DNA of 64,000 nucleotides from Oenanthe sinensis (Eukaryota > Streptophyta > Magnoliopsida > Apiales > Apiaceae): assembly GCA_028671895.1 (NCBI GenBank), contig JAPMAC010000231.1:6102001-6166000 (forward strand), given 5' to 3'. The position numbers and the translations under genes were made by a program. The notes beneath the pieces are model-generated. The model had not been told where the DNA came from. It saw only the letters and a program-made list of their open reading frames with translations, and ran no database searches. Numbering within the stretch: position 1 is the stretch's first letter; each line of letters begins with the position of its first letter. Positions 12,943 to 26,699 of this stretch are shown piece by piece.

Positions 12943-15900
12943 AAGTTGTTTCCGTGTTCGAACGAGTCAAGAATTTAGCTTCAAATTGCTATGAATTGTT
13001 TTGATGTTGAAAGGAGCCAATAATATTCCTACAAGAGTCTACATGTTGTTTCCATGTTCAAACGAGTCAAGAATGAAGCTACAAGTTGTTTCCGAGGTCG
13101 AACGAGTCAAGAATGAAGCCTCAAATTGTTATGAATTGTTTTGATGTTTAAACGAGACCATAATGCTCCTACAAGTGTCTACAAGTTGTTTCCATGTTCA
13201 AACGTGTCAAGAATGAAACTACAAGTTGTTTCCGAGTTCGAACAAGTCAAGAATTAAGCCTCAAATTGTTATGAATTGTTTTCATGTTGAAATGAGACAA
13301 TAATGCTCCTACATGTGTTTACAAGTTGTGTCCTTGTTCAAACGAGGCAAGAATGAAGCTACAAATTGTTTCCGAGTTTGAACGATTCAATAATGAAGCC
13401 TCAAATTGTTATGAGTTGTTTTAATGTTTAAACGAGCCAATAATGCTCCTACATGTGTTTACAAGCTGTTTCCGAGTTCGAACGAGTGAAGAATGAAGGC
13501 TCAAATTGTTACGAATTCTTTCGAGTTTTAAACGAGCCAATAATGCTTTTACAAGAGTTTACATGTTGTTTCCATGTTCAAACTAGTCAAAAATGAAGCT
13601 ACAAATTGTTTCCAAGTTCGAACGAGTAAAGAATGATGCCTCAAATTGTTATGAATTGTTTTGATGTTTAAACGAGCCAATGATGCTCCTACATGTGTTT
13701 ACAAGTTGTTTCCATGTTCAAACAAGTCAAGAATGAAGCTACAAATTGTTTCCGAATTCGAACAAGTCAGAATTAAGCCTCAAATTGTTATGAATTGTTT
13801 TCATGTTGAAACGAGGCAATAATTTTCCTACAAGAATTTACAAGTTGTTTCCATGTTTAAACGAGTCAAGAATAAAGCTACAAGTTGTTTTCGAGTTCGA
13901 ACAAGTCAAGAATGAAGTCTCAAATTGTTATGAATTGTTTTGATGTTTAAACGAACCAATAATGCTTGTACAAGTGTTTACAAGTAGTGTCCATGTTCAA
14001 TCGAGTCATCACTTAAACTACAAGTTGTTTTCGAGTTCGAACGATTCAATAATGAAGCCTCAAATTGTTATGAATTGTTTTGATGCTTAAACTAGCCAAT
14101 AATGTTCCTACAAGAGTTTACAAGTTGTTTCCATGTTCAAACGAGTCAAGAATGAAACTACAAGTTCTTTCCAAGTTCTCACGAGTCAAGAATGAAGTCT
14201 CAAATTGTTATGAATTGTTTTGATGTTTAAACGAGCCGATAATGCACCTACAAGTGTTTACAAGTTGTGTCCATGTTCAATCGAGTCATGACTTAAACTA
14301 CAAGTTGTTTTCGAGTTCGAACGAGTCAAGAATGAAGTCTCAAATTGATATGAATTGTTTTGATGCTTAAACTAGCCAATAATGTTCCTACAAGAGTTTA
14401 CAAGTTGTTTCCATGTTCAAACGAGTCAAGAATGAAGCTACAAGTTCTTTCCGAGTTCGCACGAGTCAAGAATGAAGTCTCAAATTGTTATGAATTGTTT
14501 TGATGTTTAAACGAGCCAATAATGCTGCTACAAGTGTTTACAAGTTGTTTCATGTTTAAACGAGTCAAGAATGAAGCTACAAGTTGTTTTCGAGTTCGAA
14601 CGAGTAAAGAATGAAACCTCAAATTGTTATGAATTGTTTTAATGTTTAAACGAGCCAATAATGCTCCTACAATTGTTTACAAGTTGTTTCCATGTTCAAA
14701 CGAGTCAAGAATGATGCTACAAGGTGTTTTCGAGTTCGAACGAGTCAAGAATGAAGCCTCAAATTGTTATGAATTGTTTTAATGTTTAAACGAGCCAATA
14801 ATGCTCTTACAAGAGTTTACAAGTTGTTTCCATGTTCAAACGAGGCAAGAATGAAGCTACAAATTGTTTCCGAGTTTGAACGATTCAATAATGAAGCCTC
14901 AAATTGTTATGAATTGTTTTGATGTTTAAACGAGCCAATAATGCTCCTACATGTGTTTACAAGTTGTGTCCATGTTCAAACGTGGCAAAAATGAAGCTAG
15001 AAGATGTTTCGAGTTCGAACGAGTCAAGAATGAAGGCTCAAATTGTTACGAATTCTTTCGTGTTTTAAACGAGCCAATAATGCTTTTACAAGAGTTTACA
15101 AGTTGTTTCCATGTTCAAATGAGTCAAGGATGAAGCTACAAATTGTTTCCAAGTTGGAATGAGTAAAGAATGATGCCTCAAATTGTTATGAATTGTTTTG
15201 ATGTTTAAACGAGCCAATGATGCTCCAACATGTGTTTACAAGTTGTTTCCGTGTTCAAACGAGTCAATAATGAAGCTACAAATTGTTTCCGAATTCGAAC
15301 AAGTCAAGAATTAAGCCTCAAATTGTTATGAATTGTTTTCATGTTGAAACGAGGCAATAATTTTCCTACAAGAATTTACAAGTTGTTTCCATGTTTAAAC
15401 GAGTCAAGAATGAAGCTACAAGTTGTTTTCGAGTTCGAACGAGTCAAGAATGAAGTCTCAAATTGTTATGAATTGTTTTGATGTTTAAACGAGCCGATAA
15501 TACTCGTACAAGTGTTTACAAGTTGTGTCCATGTTCAATCGAGTCATGACTTAAACTACAAGTTGTTTTCGAGTTCGAACGAGTCAAGAATGAAGCCTCA
15601 AATTGTTATGAATGGTTTTGATGCTTAAACTAGCCAATAATGTTCCTACAAGAGTTTACAAGTTGTTTCCATGTTCAAACGAGTCAAGAATGAAGCTACA
15701 AGTTCTTTCTGAGTTCTCACGAGTCAAGAATGAAGTCTCAAATTGTTATGAATTGTTTTGATGTTTAAACGAGCCAATAATGCTGCTACAAGTGTTTACA
15801 AGTTGTTTCAAGTTTAAACGAGTCAAGAATGAAGCTACAAGTTGTTTTCGAGTTCGAACGAGTCAAGACTGAAGCCTCAAATTGTTATGAATTGTATTAA

Positions 15901-17051
15901 TGTTTAAACGAGCCAATAATGCTCCTACAAGTGTTTACAAGTTGCTTCTATGTTCAAACGAGTCAAGAATGAAGCTATAAGTTGTTTCCGTGTTCGAACA
16001 AGTAAAGAATTTAGCTTCAAATTGTTATGAATTGTTTTGATGTTGAAACGAGCCAATAATATTCCTACAAGAGTCTACATGTTGTTTCCATGTTCAAACG
16101 AGTCAAGAATGAAGCTACAAGTTGTTTCCGAGTTCGAACGTGTCAAGAATGAAGCCTCAAATTGTTATGAATTGTTTTGATATTTAAACGAGCCAATAAT
16201 GTTCCTACAAGTGTTTACAAGTTGTTTCCATACTCAAACAAGTCAAGAATGAAGCTACAAGTTGTTTCCGAGTTCGAACGAGTCAAGAAAGAAGCCTCAA
16301 ATTGTTATGAATTGTTTTGATGTTTAAACGAGACAATAATGCTCCTACAAGTGTTTACAAGTTGTTTCCATGTTCAAACGTGTCAAGAATGAAACTAAAA
16401 GTTGTTTCCGAGTTCGAACAAGTCAAGAATTAAGCCTCAAATTGTTATGAATTGTTTTCATGTTGAAATGAGCCAATAATGTTCCTACAAGAATTTACAA
16501 GTTGTTTCCATGTTCAAACGAGTCAAGAATGAAGCTACAAATTGTTTCCGAATTTGAACGATTCAATAATGAAGCCTCAAATTGTTATGAATTGTTTTGA
16601 TGTTTAAACGAGCCAATAATGCTCCTACTTGTGTTTACAAGTTGTGTCCATGTTCAAACGAGGCAAGAATGAAGCTACAAATTGTTTCCGAGTTTGAACG
16701 ATTCAATAATGAAGCCTCAAATTGTTATGAATTGTTTTGATGTTTAAACGAGCCAATAATGCTCCTACTTGTGTTTACAAGTTGTGTCCATGTTCAAACG
16801 AGGCAAGAATGAAGCTACAAATTGTTTCCGAGTTTGAACGATTCAATAATGAAGCCTCAAATTGTTATGAATTGTTTTGATGTTTAAACGAGCCAATAAT
16901 GCTCCTACATGTGTTTACAAGTTGTGTCCATGTTCAAACGAGGCAGAAATGAAGCTACAAGATGTTTCGAGTTCGAACGAGTCAAGAATGAAGGCTCAAA
17001 TTGTTATGAATTGTTTTGATGTTTAAACGAGCCAATAATGCTCCTACATGT
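12943..17051 (+). repeat. 140-bp satellite array B (forward)
   Basis: About 29 monomers of the same satellite in the same orientation as array A. It begins directly at the broken gag end of the CRM-like element and ends at an abrupt orientation flip. Variants such as CTCCTACTTGTGTTTAC recur in neighbouring monomers (about 16620-16790), which points to recent local amplification. No gene is visible. Confidence 0.97.
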
Positions 17052-17062
17052 CTTCATTTTTG
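17040..17062. other. Satellite orientation-switch junction
   Basis: Forward monomer sequence (CCAATAATGCTCCTACATGT) is followed at once by reverse-complement satellite (TTCATTTTTGACTCGTTCG). There is no spacer, mobile element or perfect palindrome at the joint, and the two sides meet at different monomer phases. This looks like an inversion breakpoint within the array, though an assembly join cannot be excluded. Confidence 0.85.
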
Positions 17063-20000
17063 ACTCGTTCGAACTCGAAAACAACTTGTAGCATCATTCT
17101 TGACGCGTTTGAACATAGAAACAACAGGTAAACACTTGAAGGAGCATTATTGGCTCGTTTAAACATTAAAAGAATTCATAACAATTTGAGACTTTATTCT
17201 TGACTCGTTCGAACTTGGAAACAGCTTGTAGCTTCATTCTTGCCTCGCTTGAACATGGACACAACTTGTAAACACCTGTAGGAGCATTAATGGCTCGTTT
17301 AAACATCAAAACAATTCATAACAATTTGAGGCTTCATTATTGAATCGTTCAAACTCGGAAACAATTTGTACCTTCATTCTTGACTCGTTTGAATACGAGA
17401 ACAACTTGTAAATTCTTGTAGGAACATTATTGGCTCATTTCAACATGAAAACAATTCATAACAATTTGAGGCTTAATTCTTGACTTGTTCGAACTCGGAA
17501 ACAACTTGTAGTTTCATTCTTGATACGTTTGAACATGGAAACAACTTGTAAACACCTGTAGGAGCATTATTGTCTCATTTAAACATCAAAACAATTCATA
17601 ACTATTTGAGGCTTCATTCTTGACTCGTTCGGATTCGGAAACAACTAGTAGCTTCATTCTTGACTTGTTTGAGTATGGAAACAACTTGTAAACACTTGTA
17701 GGAACATTATTGGCTTGTTTAAACATCAAAACAATTCATAACAATTTGAGGATTCATTCTTGACTCGTTCGAACTCGGAAACAACTTGTAGCTTCATTCT
17801 TGACTCGGTTGAACATGGAAACAACATGTAGACTCTTGTAAGAATATTATTGGCTCGTTTCAACATCAAAACAATTCATAACAATTTGAAGCTAAATTCT
17901 TGACTCGTTCGAACTCGAAAACAACTTGTAGTTTAAGTCATGACTCGATTGAACATGGACACAACTTGTAAACACTTGTAGAAGCATTATCGGCTCGTTT
18001 AAACATCAAAACAATTCATAACAATTTGAGACTTCATTCTTGACTCGTTCGAACTCGAAAACACTTGTAGCTTCATTCTTGACTTGTTTGAGTATGGAAA
18101 CAACTTGTAAACACTTGTAGGAACATTATTGGCTTGTTTAAACATCAAAACAATTCATAACAATTTGAGGATTCATTCTTGACTCGTTCGAACTCGGAAA
18201 CAACTTGTAGCTTCATTCTTGACTCGGTTGAACATGGAAACAACATGTAGACTCTTGTAGGAATATTATTGGCTCGTTTCAACATCAAAACAATTCATAA
18301 CAATTCGAAGCTAAATTCTTGACTCGTTCGAACTCGGAAACAACTTATAGCTTCATTCTTGACTCGTTTGAACATGGGAATAACTTGTAAACACTTGTAG
18401 GAACATTATTGGCTCGTTTAAACATCAAAACAATTCATAACAATTTGAGGCTTCATTCTTGACTCGTTCGAACTCGGAAACAACTTGTAGCTTCATTCTT
18501 GACTCGTTTGAACATGGACACAACTTGTAAACACTTCTAGGAGCATTATTGGCTCGTTTAAACATCAAAACAATTAATAACAATTTGAGACTTCATTTTG
18601 AATCGTTCGAACTCGGAAACAACTTGTAGCTTCATTCTTTACTCGTTTGAACATGGAAACAACTTGTAGCTTCATTCTGTACTCGTTTGAACATGGAAAC
18701 AACTTGTTAACTCTTGTGGGAATATTATTGGCTCGTTTTAACATGAAAACATTTCTTAAAAATTTGAGGCTTAATTCTTGACTCGTTCGAACTCGGAAAC
18801 AACTGGTAGCTTAGTTCTTGACTCGTTTGAACATGGAAACAACTTGTAAACACTTGTAGGAGCATTATTGGCTCGTTTAAACAACAAAACAATTAATAAA
18901 AATTTGAGTTTCATTTTTGACTCGTTCGAACTCGAAAATAACTTGTAGCTTCATTCTTGACTCGTTTAAATATGAAACAACTTGTAAACACTTGTAGGAG
19001 CATTATTGGCTTGTTTAAACATCAAAACAATTCATAACAATTTGAGACTTCATTCTTGACTCGTGCAAACTAGGAAACAACTTGTAGCTTCATTCTTGAC
19101 TCGTTTGAACATGGAAACAACTTGTACACACTTGTAGGAACATTATTGTCTAGTTTAAGCACCAAAACTATTCATAACAATTTGAGGCTTCATTCTTAAC
19201 TCGTTCGAACTCGAAAACAACTTGTAGTTTAAGTCATGACTCGATTGAACATGGACACAACTTGTAATCACTTGTAGGAGCATTATCGGCTCGTTTAAAC
19301 ATCAAAACAATTCATAACAATTTGAGACTTCATTCTTGACTCGTTCGAATTCGAAAACAACTTGTACCTTCAATCTTGACTCGTTTGAACATGGAAGTAA
19401 CATGTAGACTCTTGTAGGAATATTATTGGCTCGTTTCAACATCAAAACAATACATAACTATTCGAAGCTAAATTCTTGACTCGTTCGAACTCGGAAACAA
19501 CTTATAGCTTCATTCTTGACTTGTTTGAACATGAAAATAACTTGTAAACACTTGTAGGAACATTATTGGCTAGTTTAAGCATCAAAACAATTCATAACAA
19601 TTTGAGCCTTCATTCTTGACTCGTTCGAACTCGAAAAGAACTTGTAGTTTTAAGTCATGACTCGATTGAAGATGGACACAACTTGTAAACACTTGTAGGA
19701 GCATTATTGGCTTGTTTAAACATCAAAACAATTCATAACAATTTGAGACTTCATTCTTGACTCGTGCAAACTAGGAAACAACTTGTAGCTTCATTCTTGA
19801 CTCGTTTGAACATGGAAACAACTTGTACACACTTGTAGGAACATTATTGTCTAGTTTAAGCACCAAAACTATTCATAACAATTTGAGGCTTCATTCTTAA
19901 CTCGTTCGAACTCGAAAACAACTTGTAGTTTAAGTCATGACTCGATTGAACATGGACACAACTTGTAATCACTTGTAGGAGCATTATCGGCTCGTTTAAA

Positions 20001-22887
20001 CATCAAAACAATTCATAACAATTTGAGACTTCATTCTTGACTCGTTCGAATTCGAAAACAACTTGTACCTTCAATCTTGACTCGTTTGAACATGGAAGTA
20101 ACATGTAGACTCTTGTAGGAATATTATTGGCTCGTTTCAACATCAAAACAATACATAACTATTCGAAGCTAAATTCTTGACTCGTTCGAACTCGGAAACA
20201 ACTTATAGCTTCATTCTTGACTTGTTTGAACATGAAAATAACTTGTAAACACTTGTAGGAACATTATTGGCTAGTTTAAACATCAAAACAATTCATAACA
20301 ATTTCAGACTTCATTCTTGACTCGTTCGAACTCGAAAAAAACTTGTAGCTTCATTCTTGACTCGTTCAAACATGGAAACAACATGTAGACTCTTGTAGGA
20401 ATATTATTGGCTCGTTTCAACATCAAAATAATTCATAACAATTTGAAGCTAAATTCTTGACTCGTTCGAACTCGGAAACAACTTATAGCTTCATTCTTGA
20501 CTCGTTTAAACATCAAAACAATTAATAACAATTTGAGGCTTCATTCTTGACTCGTTCGAACATGGAAATAACTTATAAACACTTGTAGGAACATTATTGG
20601 CTCGTTTAAACATCAAAACAATTAATTACAATTTGAGGCTTCATTCTTGACTCGTTCGAACTCGGAAACAACTTGTAGCTTCATTCTTGACTCGTTTGAA
20701 CATGGACACAACTTGTAAACACTTCTAGGAGCATTATTGGCTCGTTTAAACATCAAAACAATTCATAACAATTTGAGACTTCATTATTGAATCGTTCGAA
20801 CTCGGAAACAACTTGTAGATTCATTCTTTACTCGTTTGAACATGGAAACAACTTGTTAACTCTTGTGGGAACATTATTGGCTCGTTTTAACATGAAAACA
20901 TTTCATAACAATTTGAGCCTTAATTCTTGACTCGTTCGAACACGAAAACAAATTGTAGCTTCATTCTTGACTCGTTTGAACATGGAAACAACTTGTAAAC
21001 ACTTGTAGGAGCATTATTGGCTCGTTTAAACATCAAAACAATTAATAACAATTTGAGGCTTCATTCTTGACTCGTTCGAATTCGAAAACAACTTGTAGCT
21101 TCATTCTTGACTTATTTAAACATGAAACAACTTGTAAACACTTGTAGGAGCATTATTGGCTCGTTTAAACATCAAAACAATTCATAACAATTTGAGACTT
21201 CATTCTTGACTCGTGCGAACTCAGAAACAACTTGTAGCTTCATTCTTGACTCGTTTGAACATGGAAACAACTTATACACTCTTATAGGAACATTATTGGC
21301 TAGTTTAAGCATCAAAACTATTCATAACAATTTGAGGCTTCATTCTTGACTCGTTCGAACTCGAAAAGAACTTGTAGTTTAAGTCATGACTCGATTGAAC
21401 ATGGACACAACTTGTAAACACTTGTAGGATCATTATCGGCTCGTTTAAACATCAAAACAATTCATAAAAATTTGAGATTTCATTCTTGACTCGTTCGAAC
21501 TCGAAAAAAACTTGTAGCTTCATTCTTGACTCGTTCAAACATGGAAACAACTTGTAAATTCTTGTAGGAACATTATTGTCTCGTTTCAACATGAAAACAA
21601 TTCTTAACAACTTGAGGATTAATTCTTGACTTGTTCGAATTCAGAAACAATTTTTAACTTCATTCCTGACTCGTTTGAACATGGAAACAACTTGTAAACA
21701 CTTGTAGGAGCATCATTGGCTCGTTTAAACATCAAAACAATTCATAACTATTTGAGGCTTCATTCTTGACTCGTTCGGATTCGGAAACCAGTAGTAGATT
21801 CATTCTTGACTTGTTTGAGTATGGAAACAACTTGTAAACACTTGTAGGAACATTATTGGCTTGTTTAAACCTCAAAACAATTCATAACAATTTGAGGCTT
21901 CATTCTAGACTCGTTCGAACTCGGAAACAACTTGTAGCTTCATTCTTGACTCGGTTGAACATGGAAACAACATCTAGACTCTTGTAGGAATATTATTGGC
22001 ACGTTTCAACATCAAAACAATTCATAACAATTTGAAGCTAAATTCTTGACTAGTTCGAACTCGGAAACAACTTATAGCTTCATTCTTGACTCGTTTAAAC
22101 ATCAAAACAATTAATGACAATTTGAGGCTTCATTCTTGACTCGTTCGAACATGGAAATAACTTATAAACACTTTTAGGAACATTATTGGCTCGTTTAAAC
22201 ATCAAAACAATTAATAACAATTTGAGGCTTCATTCTTGACTCGTTCGAACTCGGAAACAACTTGTAGCTTCATTCTTGACTCGTTTGAACATGGACACAA
22301 CTTGTAAACACTTCTAGGAGCATTATTGGCTCGTTTAAACATCAAAACAATTCATAACAATTTGAGACTTCATTATTGAATCGTTCGAACTCGGAAACAA
22401 CTTGTAGATTCATTCTTTACTCGTTTGAACATGGAAACAACTTGTTAACTCTTGTGGGAACATTATTGGCTCGTTTTAACATGAAAACATTTCATAACAA
22501 TTTGAGCCTTAATTCTTGACTCGTTCGGATTCGGAAACAACTAGTAGCTTCATTCTTGACTCGTTTGAACATGGAAACAACTTGTAAACACTTGTAGGAG
22601 CATTATTGGCTCGTTTAAACATCAAAACAATTAATAACAATTTGAGGCTTCATTCTTGACTCGTTCGAACTCGAAAACAACTTGTAGCTTCATTCTTGAC
22701 TCATTTAAACATGAAACAACTTGTAAACACTTGTAGGAGCATTATTGGCTCGTTTAAACATCAAAACAATTCATAACAATTTGAGACTTCATTCTTGACT
22801 CGTGCGAACTCAGAAACAACTTGTAGCTTCATTCTTGACTCGTTTGAATAATGGAAACAACTTATACACTCTTATAGGAACATTATT
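17052..22887 (-). repeat. 140-bp satellite array C (reverse)
   Basis: About 42 monomers of the same satellite in reverse orientation (TTGACTCGTTCGAACTCG and ATTATTGGCTCGTTTAAAC on the plus strand). A block at about 18978-19576 recurs at about 19680-20277 with a shift of 701 bp, about five monomers, shown by the shared variants CATTATTGTCTAGTTTAAGC and GTGCAAACTAGG. The array is interrupted at 22888 by the Tekay-like element and continues beyond it at 36811. Confidence 0.97.
18978..20277 (-). repeat. 701-bp (five-monomer) higher-order duplication
   Basis: Two copies of about 600 bp, starting near 18978 and 19680, share private variants in the same order: GTGCAAACTAGG, TTGTACACACTTG, TTGTCTAGTTTAAGC, AAGTAACATGTAGAC and CAATACATAACTATTCG. 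The shift of 701 bp is close to five 140-bp monomers. Boundaries were set by eye where the private variants stop matching. Confidence 0.75.
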
Positions 22888-24427
22888 TGTAACGATCGAG
22901 ATAATTAAATATATTTGAATAATATGGGGTATATGATTTATGTGTTTTAATGTGTTAAGATATGATATGTGGTCATTTTCTATGTCTGGTTGACTGCCCG
23001 TTTGACTGTATTATGCTTAAGTGTTTTAATTAAGTGAGTAATTGATTTTTATGCTTAATTGAGTAACTATTTGATTTTTATAAATTATTGGTGTGTCCAA
23101 TAATTATGAAATTTTATATGTAGCTTCTATGTGATTTTAGAGACTTTCTAAAAATGGTGATGTATTTAATTCTAGTCCCAGTGATTTTATATAAATCTTT
23201 CATTCCTGTTTTATTCTAGAGATATTACTCTTCTAAATTCCATATTTAATTATTGGAATGTCCAAAAATCATGAAATCTTTTCCAAAATGTTCTTTATAT
23301 ATTCTGAGACTTGTGAAAAATAAAAGTTTATTTTATTCGAGCCCAAATGTATTTTCAAAGATTTTCCTACTCTTATTTCTATTTAAAGTGAGTTAACTTC
23401 AAAGATTTTTAGTTAATTATCTATTCATCAGAAAAATATTTCAAAAATATGGAGAAGCTTCTAAATTCATGATCTTTCTTTTAAAAATATAAAAGTTATT
23501 TTTGAACCCTGTTTCTCTCAAAATTCGAATTTTAATTGTTTTAAATTCAGAAATTAGTAATTATGAAGTTACTAGAATGCCCTTGTCTTTGTTTTGTAAA
23601 AAGCCACCGCCCACTAACCATTTCATTTGCTCTGCACTCTAGTTTCCAGGTGCTTACCTTGCTCGACCTGCGATTCTCTTGTTGCTCTCAGATTTTTGAT
23701 GAAACAAGCTAGTAGAAGTCGATTAATGCTAGCATTTTAGTCAAGTTGCTTGAATCTTTATTGCTACGTCTCGTTTTATATATATATATAAGCAGCCGTG
23801 TGTATATATGTGATGATTAATGTGTCTATGGTTGCATGCAAGGGCTGAGAGTGATGTATCTGTGTTACTAAGGTCTTAAACAGTTAGTAAGTAAGAAATT
23901 TGGTGAAGATTCGTTGAAGAAGCTCGAAATCGAGCTACTCCAATTTTTGCCCCACCGGCGGTGAGCCTCCGGCGAGCTGGTGGAAGGCTATGATGTTCTT
24001 GAGCCTGATTACTGCTTAAATTACTTATACGTGTCCATTAATTGAGTTGCATGTCGATTTCTAGAAAATTCCGGCCATGGCTTTGCATTTTCCGGCCGTA
24101 ACTTTGTTCTTCCGATTAGTATAGCATTTTTCTGATCATTATCGACTTGGCTATGCTGTATTGCTATTTTGCCGAATGTGTTCAAGTATAAATGGTATTA
24201 GTAAGGAGGATTATGATGCTATATGTGATTAATTGATTGTGCATGTCAAATTTTTAAAACTCCGGTTGCATTGTATAATTTTCGATTAGCAATGATGCAA
24301 GCATGCTTGTATGTGTGTAAATTGGACAATTCGCATATGTAGTTAAACAAAGGGATTGGTTAGTTGACAACTATATGAGGAGTATAAATTAATGGGATCG
24401 AATTATTAGTAAATTACAAGATTTTGG

Positions 24428-24431
<4 letters not shown>

Positions 24432-24510
<79 letters not shown>
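24432..24510. repeat. TA-dinucleotide microsatellite in 5' LTR
   Basis: About 79 bp of uninterrupted TA. The matching tract in the 3' LTR (about 34239-34281) is only about 43 bp. The 36-bp difference accounts for most of the length difference between the LTRs and must have arisen after insertion. Open frames across it coding for IYIYIY are artefacts. Confidence 0.95.
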
Positions 24511-24516
<6 letters not shown>

Positions 24517-26131
24517 CGAATTTGGATTAATAGCAATATAAACTTGACTTGATTTGATGTTAATTGCCATGACTAGATAGCGAGCTAATTGTATATAGTA
24601 ATTTGAGTGAAATGTGAATTGATTATATAATCGTTTGAGTCTCAAGGACTTTGAATTGCAGAATCATAATTCGAATATATATATATAATAATATATTCGA
24701 ATTTTTGTTGTATTGAAATGGTAATAGTATTATTATATGCTTATAGGTATTGCTTGATTGACATGGATTTGGTACTAAATATATATGATTGACATTTATG
24801 TTTGGTTGTGTCGGTTGTATTCCGACGGATAGCTCCAATTACAGGGGAAGTGCTGCCAAAATTTTCTAAAACTAAAACAACTTTGTAAAACACTATTGGC
24901 ACACCACTTCTGTATAGGAAAGGCTGTCAGTCAGGAATGTTGTGAATCAATAGATGTGTCTATGTGCTACTTGTCTGCTAGTGTAAAGGTGATGGAATAG
25001 TAGAATATGTATAATATACTATACTTGTATTAAGGGGTTGCATTATCGAAAGGGTAGAAGAGTTAGACGTTAATGAAAACGTCGAGAGTTTATAAGATTC
25101 TGAGATAGTATTATTTGTGTGTAGCTACGAAGGACGTTGAGGTGAAGGACAAAGGGAAAGCTAAAGTAGAGAGTTAGTGTCTGGTGTAGGCGATCTACCT
25201 GTTCAACAGCTGTAGCATTCTTTGTTAAGGCAAGTAACTACTGCCTAATCTCTTTCAACTTAAACACTGTTTTATGAACTGCATAGTGAACTGTTTTATA
25301 AACTGCTTTATGACCCTGCAACTGTGTTATCTTATGTCAACTGTTTTAAGCAATAACCTACTTTACTTTAATTGTTTTACTTAAACTGCAACCTTATACC
25401 AGTTTTAATTGCACTTTAACTTTTCAATCCCTGAACTGCTACTGACAGCTTATAAAATATTTTTAAAATCTGAATCCACCAACCCTGAATTGTGACTTAT
25501 GTTTTCACCATTTCCTTAGCAACGTTTACTTGAACTTTAATTCTGAACTTACCCTGTTGCTTTTACCTAACTACTGTCCTGATCAAATGCCTTACAACTG
25601 TTTTCAAAACTTCTTGTTATACCTGTGAATTAACCCTGTAACCTGACTTCACTACTGTAACTTGGTTTTGGTCCCTAGTTCAAGATTTCTGCCTACTTTA
25701 GTACAACAAAGACTTGTTTTGAGATTTATCCTGGAATAAAATTTACCTCTGTCTAATGATCTTAAAAATGGATTTAAATATGGAATCCGACTTTCAAGAA
25801 GTCTTTTTCATCAAATGATTTGGTAACTTTAAAAAGAAAGGTTTTGGTTATTATAGGAATTCCGATCAAATTGGTTTCTGCGGATTCCTATAGGTTGGAG
25901 GCGTAAGAGGCCGAGTGACGCCGGTCCAGCACTTTTTATGTGTAGACTATAATGAGATAGTCAATGGCTATAATGAGATAGCCCAAGGCCAATGGCAATA
26001 AGTGCCTTTATGAGTACTCTTTATGTCCAGAGGGACTTTAGTCCGTTATGGGGACTTTACGTGGCTGATCACCCGTATTGTCTGGCGTTGTGAGAAAACT
26101 TCAACCAAAATGAATTGTTTCTAAAGAGAAA

Positions 26132-26245
26132 AGGTCCTAATGAGAGGACAGTTTTATAGATGATTTGAAAGCAAGGTCCTAATGAGAGGACAGTTTTATA
26201 AAATGTTTTGAAAGAATCAGTCCTAATGAAAGGACAGTTTTATAC
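26132..26245 (+). repeat. Three-unit minisatellite in LTR U3
   Basis: Three copies of a 43-45-bp unit containing GTCCTAATGAGAGGACAG (third copy GTCCTAATGAAAGGACAG) followed by TTTTATA, starting near 26132, 26175 and 26219. Each copy includes a GTCCT...AGGAC inverted repeat that could form a small hairpin. It lies about 350-470 bp upstream of the TATA box and is also present in the 3' LTR (about 35890-36003). Confidence 0.8.
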
Positions 26246-26600
26246 AAATGGACTTTGAAATAATTAGTAATGAATAATGAAATGCCTTGTTATAACCTGT
26301 CATATACAGCTTCAATTATCAGATATGCCTTGATTTGACTTGTTTCAATTGTTAGACATTACTTCCTGTTATCCATCTAACCCTGCAGATTACTCCTATA
26401 CTTGCAATTGATTATTACTTTCCAGTCTCTTATTTACCTTGCACCAGTCATTGAAATTGCTTAACCCTGCCAGTGGTTTTATAAAAGAAAATTTTACGAG
26501 TAATGAATCCCCTGACTAGAATTTTAATTACATCTTTGGGACAATGAGGTCCAGCAATGATTTTAAAGCATGGTTTTGAGAAAAGACTTTTTAAATTATG

Positions 26601-26608
26601 TATATAAG
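26601..26608 (+). promoter_or_regulatory. TATA box of 5' LTR
   Basis: TATATAAG in an AT-rich setting, about 100 bp upstream of the first exon ATG at 26700. Transcription would be expected to start near 26632, which puts the H3-like exon just inside the transcript. The same motif is at 36358-36365 in the 3' LTR. No other equally good TATA lies close to the PBS. Confidence 0.6.
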
Positions 26609-26699
26609 CCTGTAGAACTGTTTTTAACCTATATGGTTACTTGCTGAGCTTTTGTAGCTCATTCTTTTATTTTTCTAACATTTACAGCTTCTGAGAATC

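Noticed and set aside
1..22887. CRISPR-like or protein-repeat interpretation of the tandem array
   Set aside because: The whole 140-bp unit repeats without unique spacers, in a clear plant setting; it is a satellite.
24406..24838. Reverse-strand frames rich in IYIYIY (24406, 34213) and a neighbour at 24623
   Set aside because: Products of the TA microsatellite in the LTRs.
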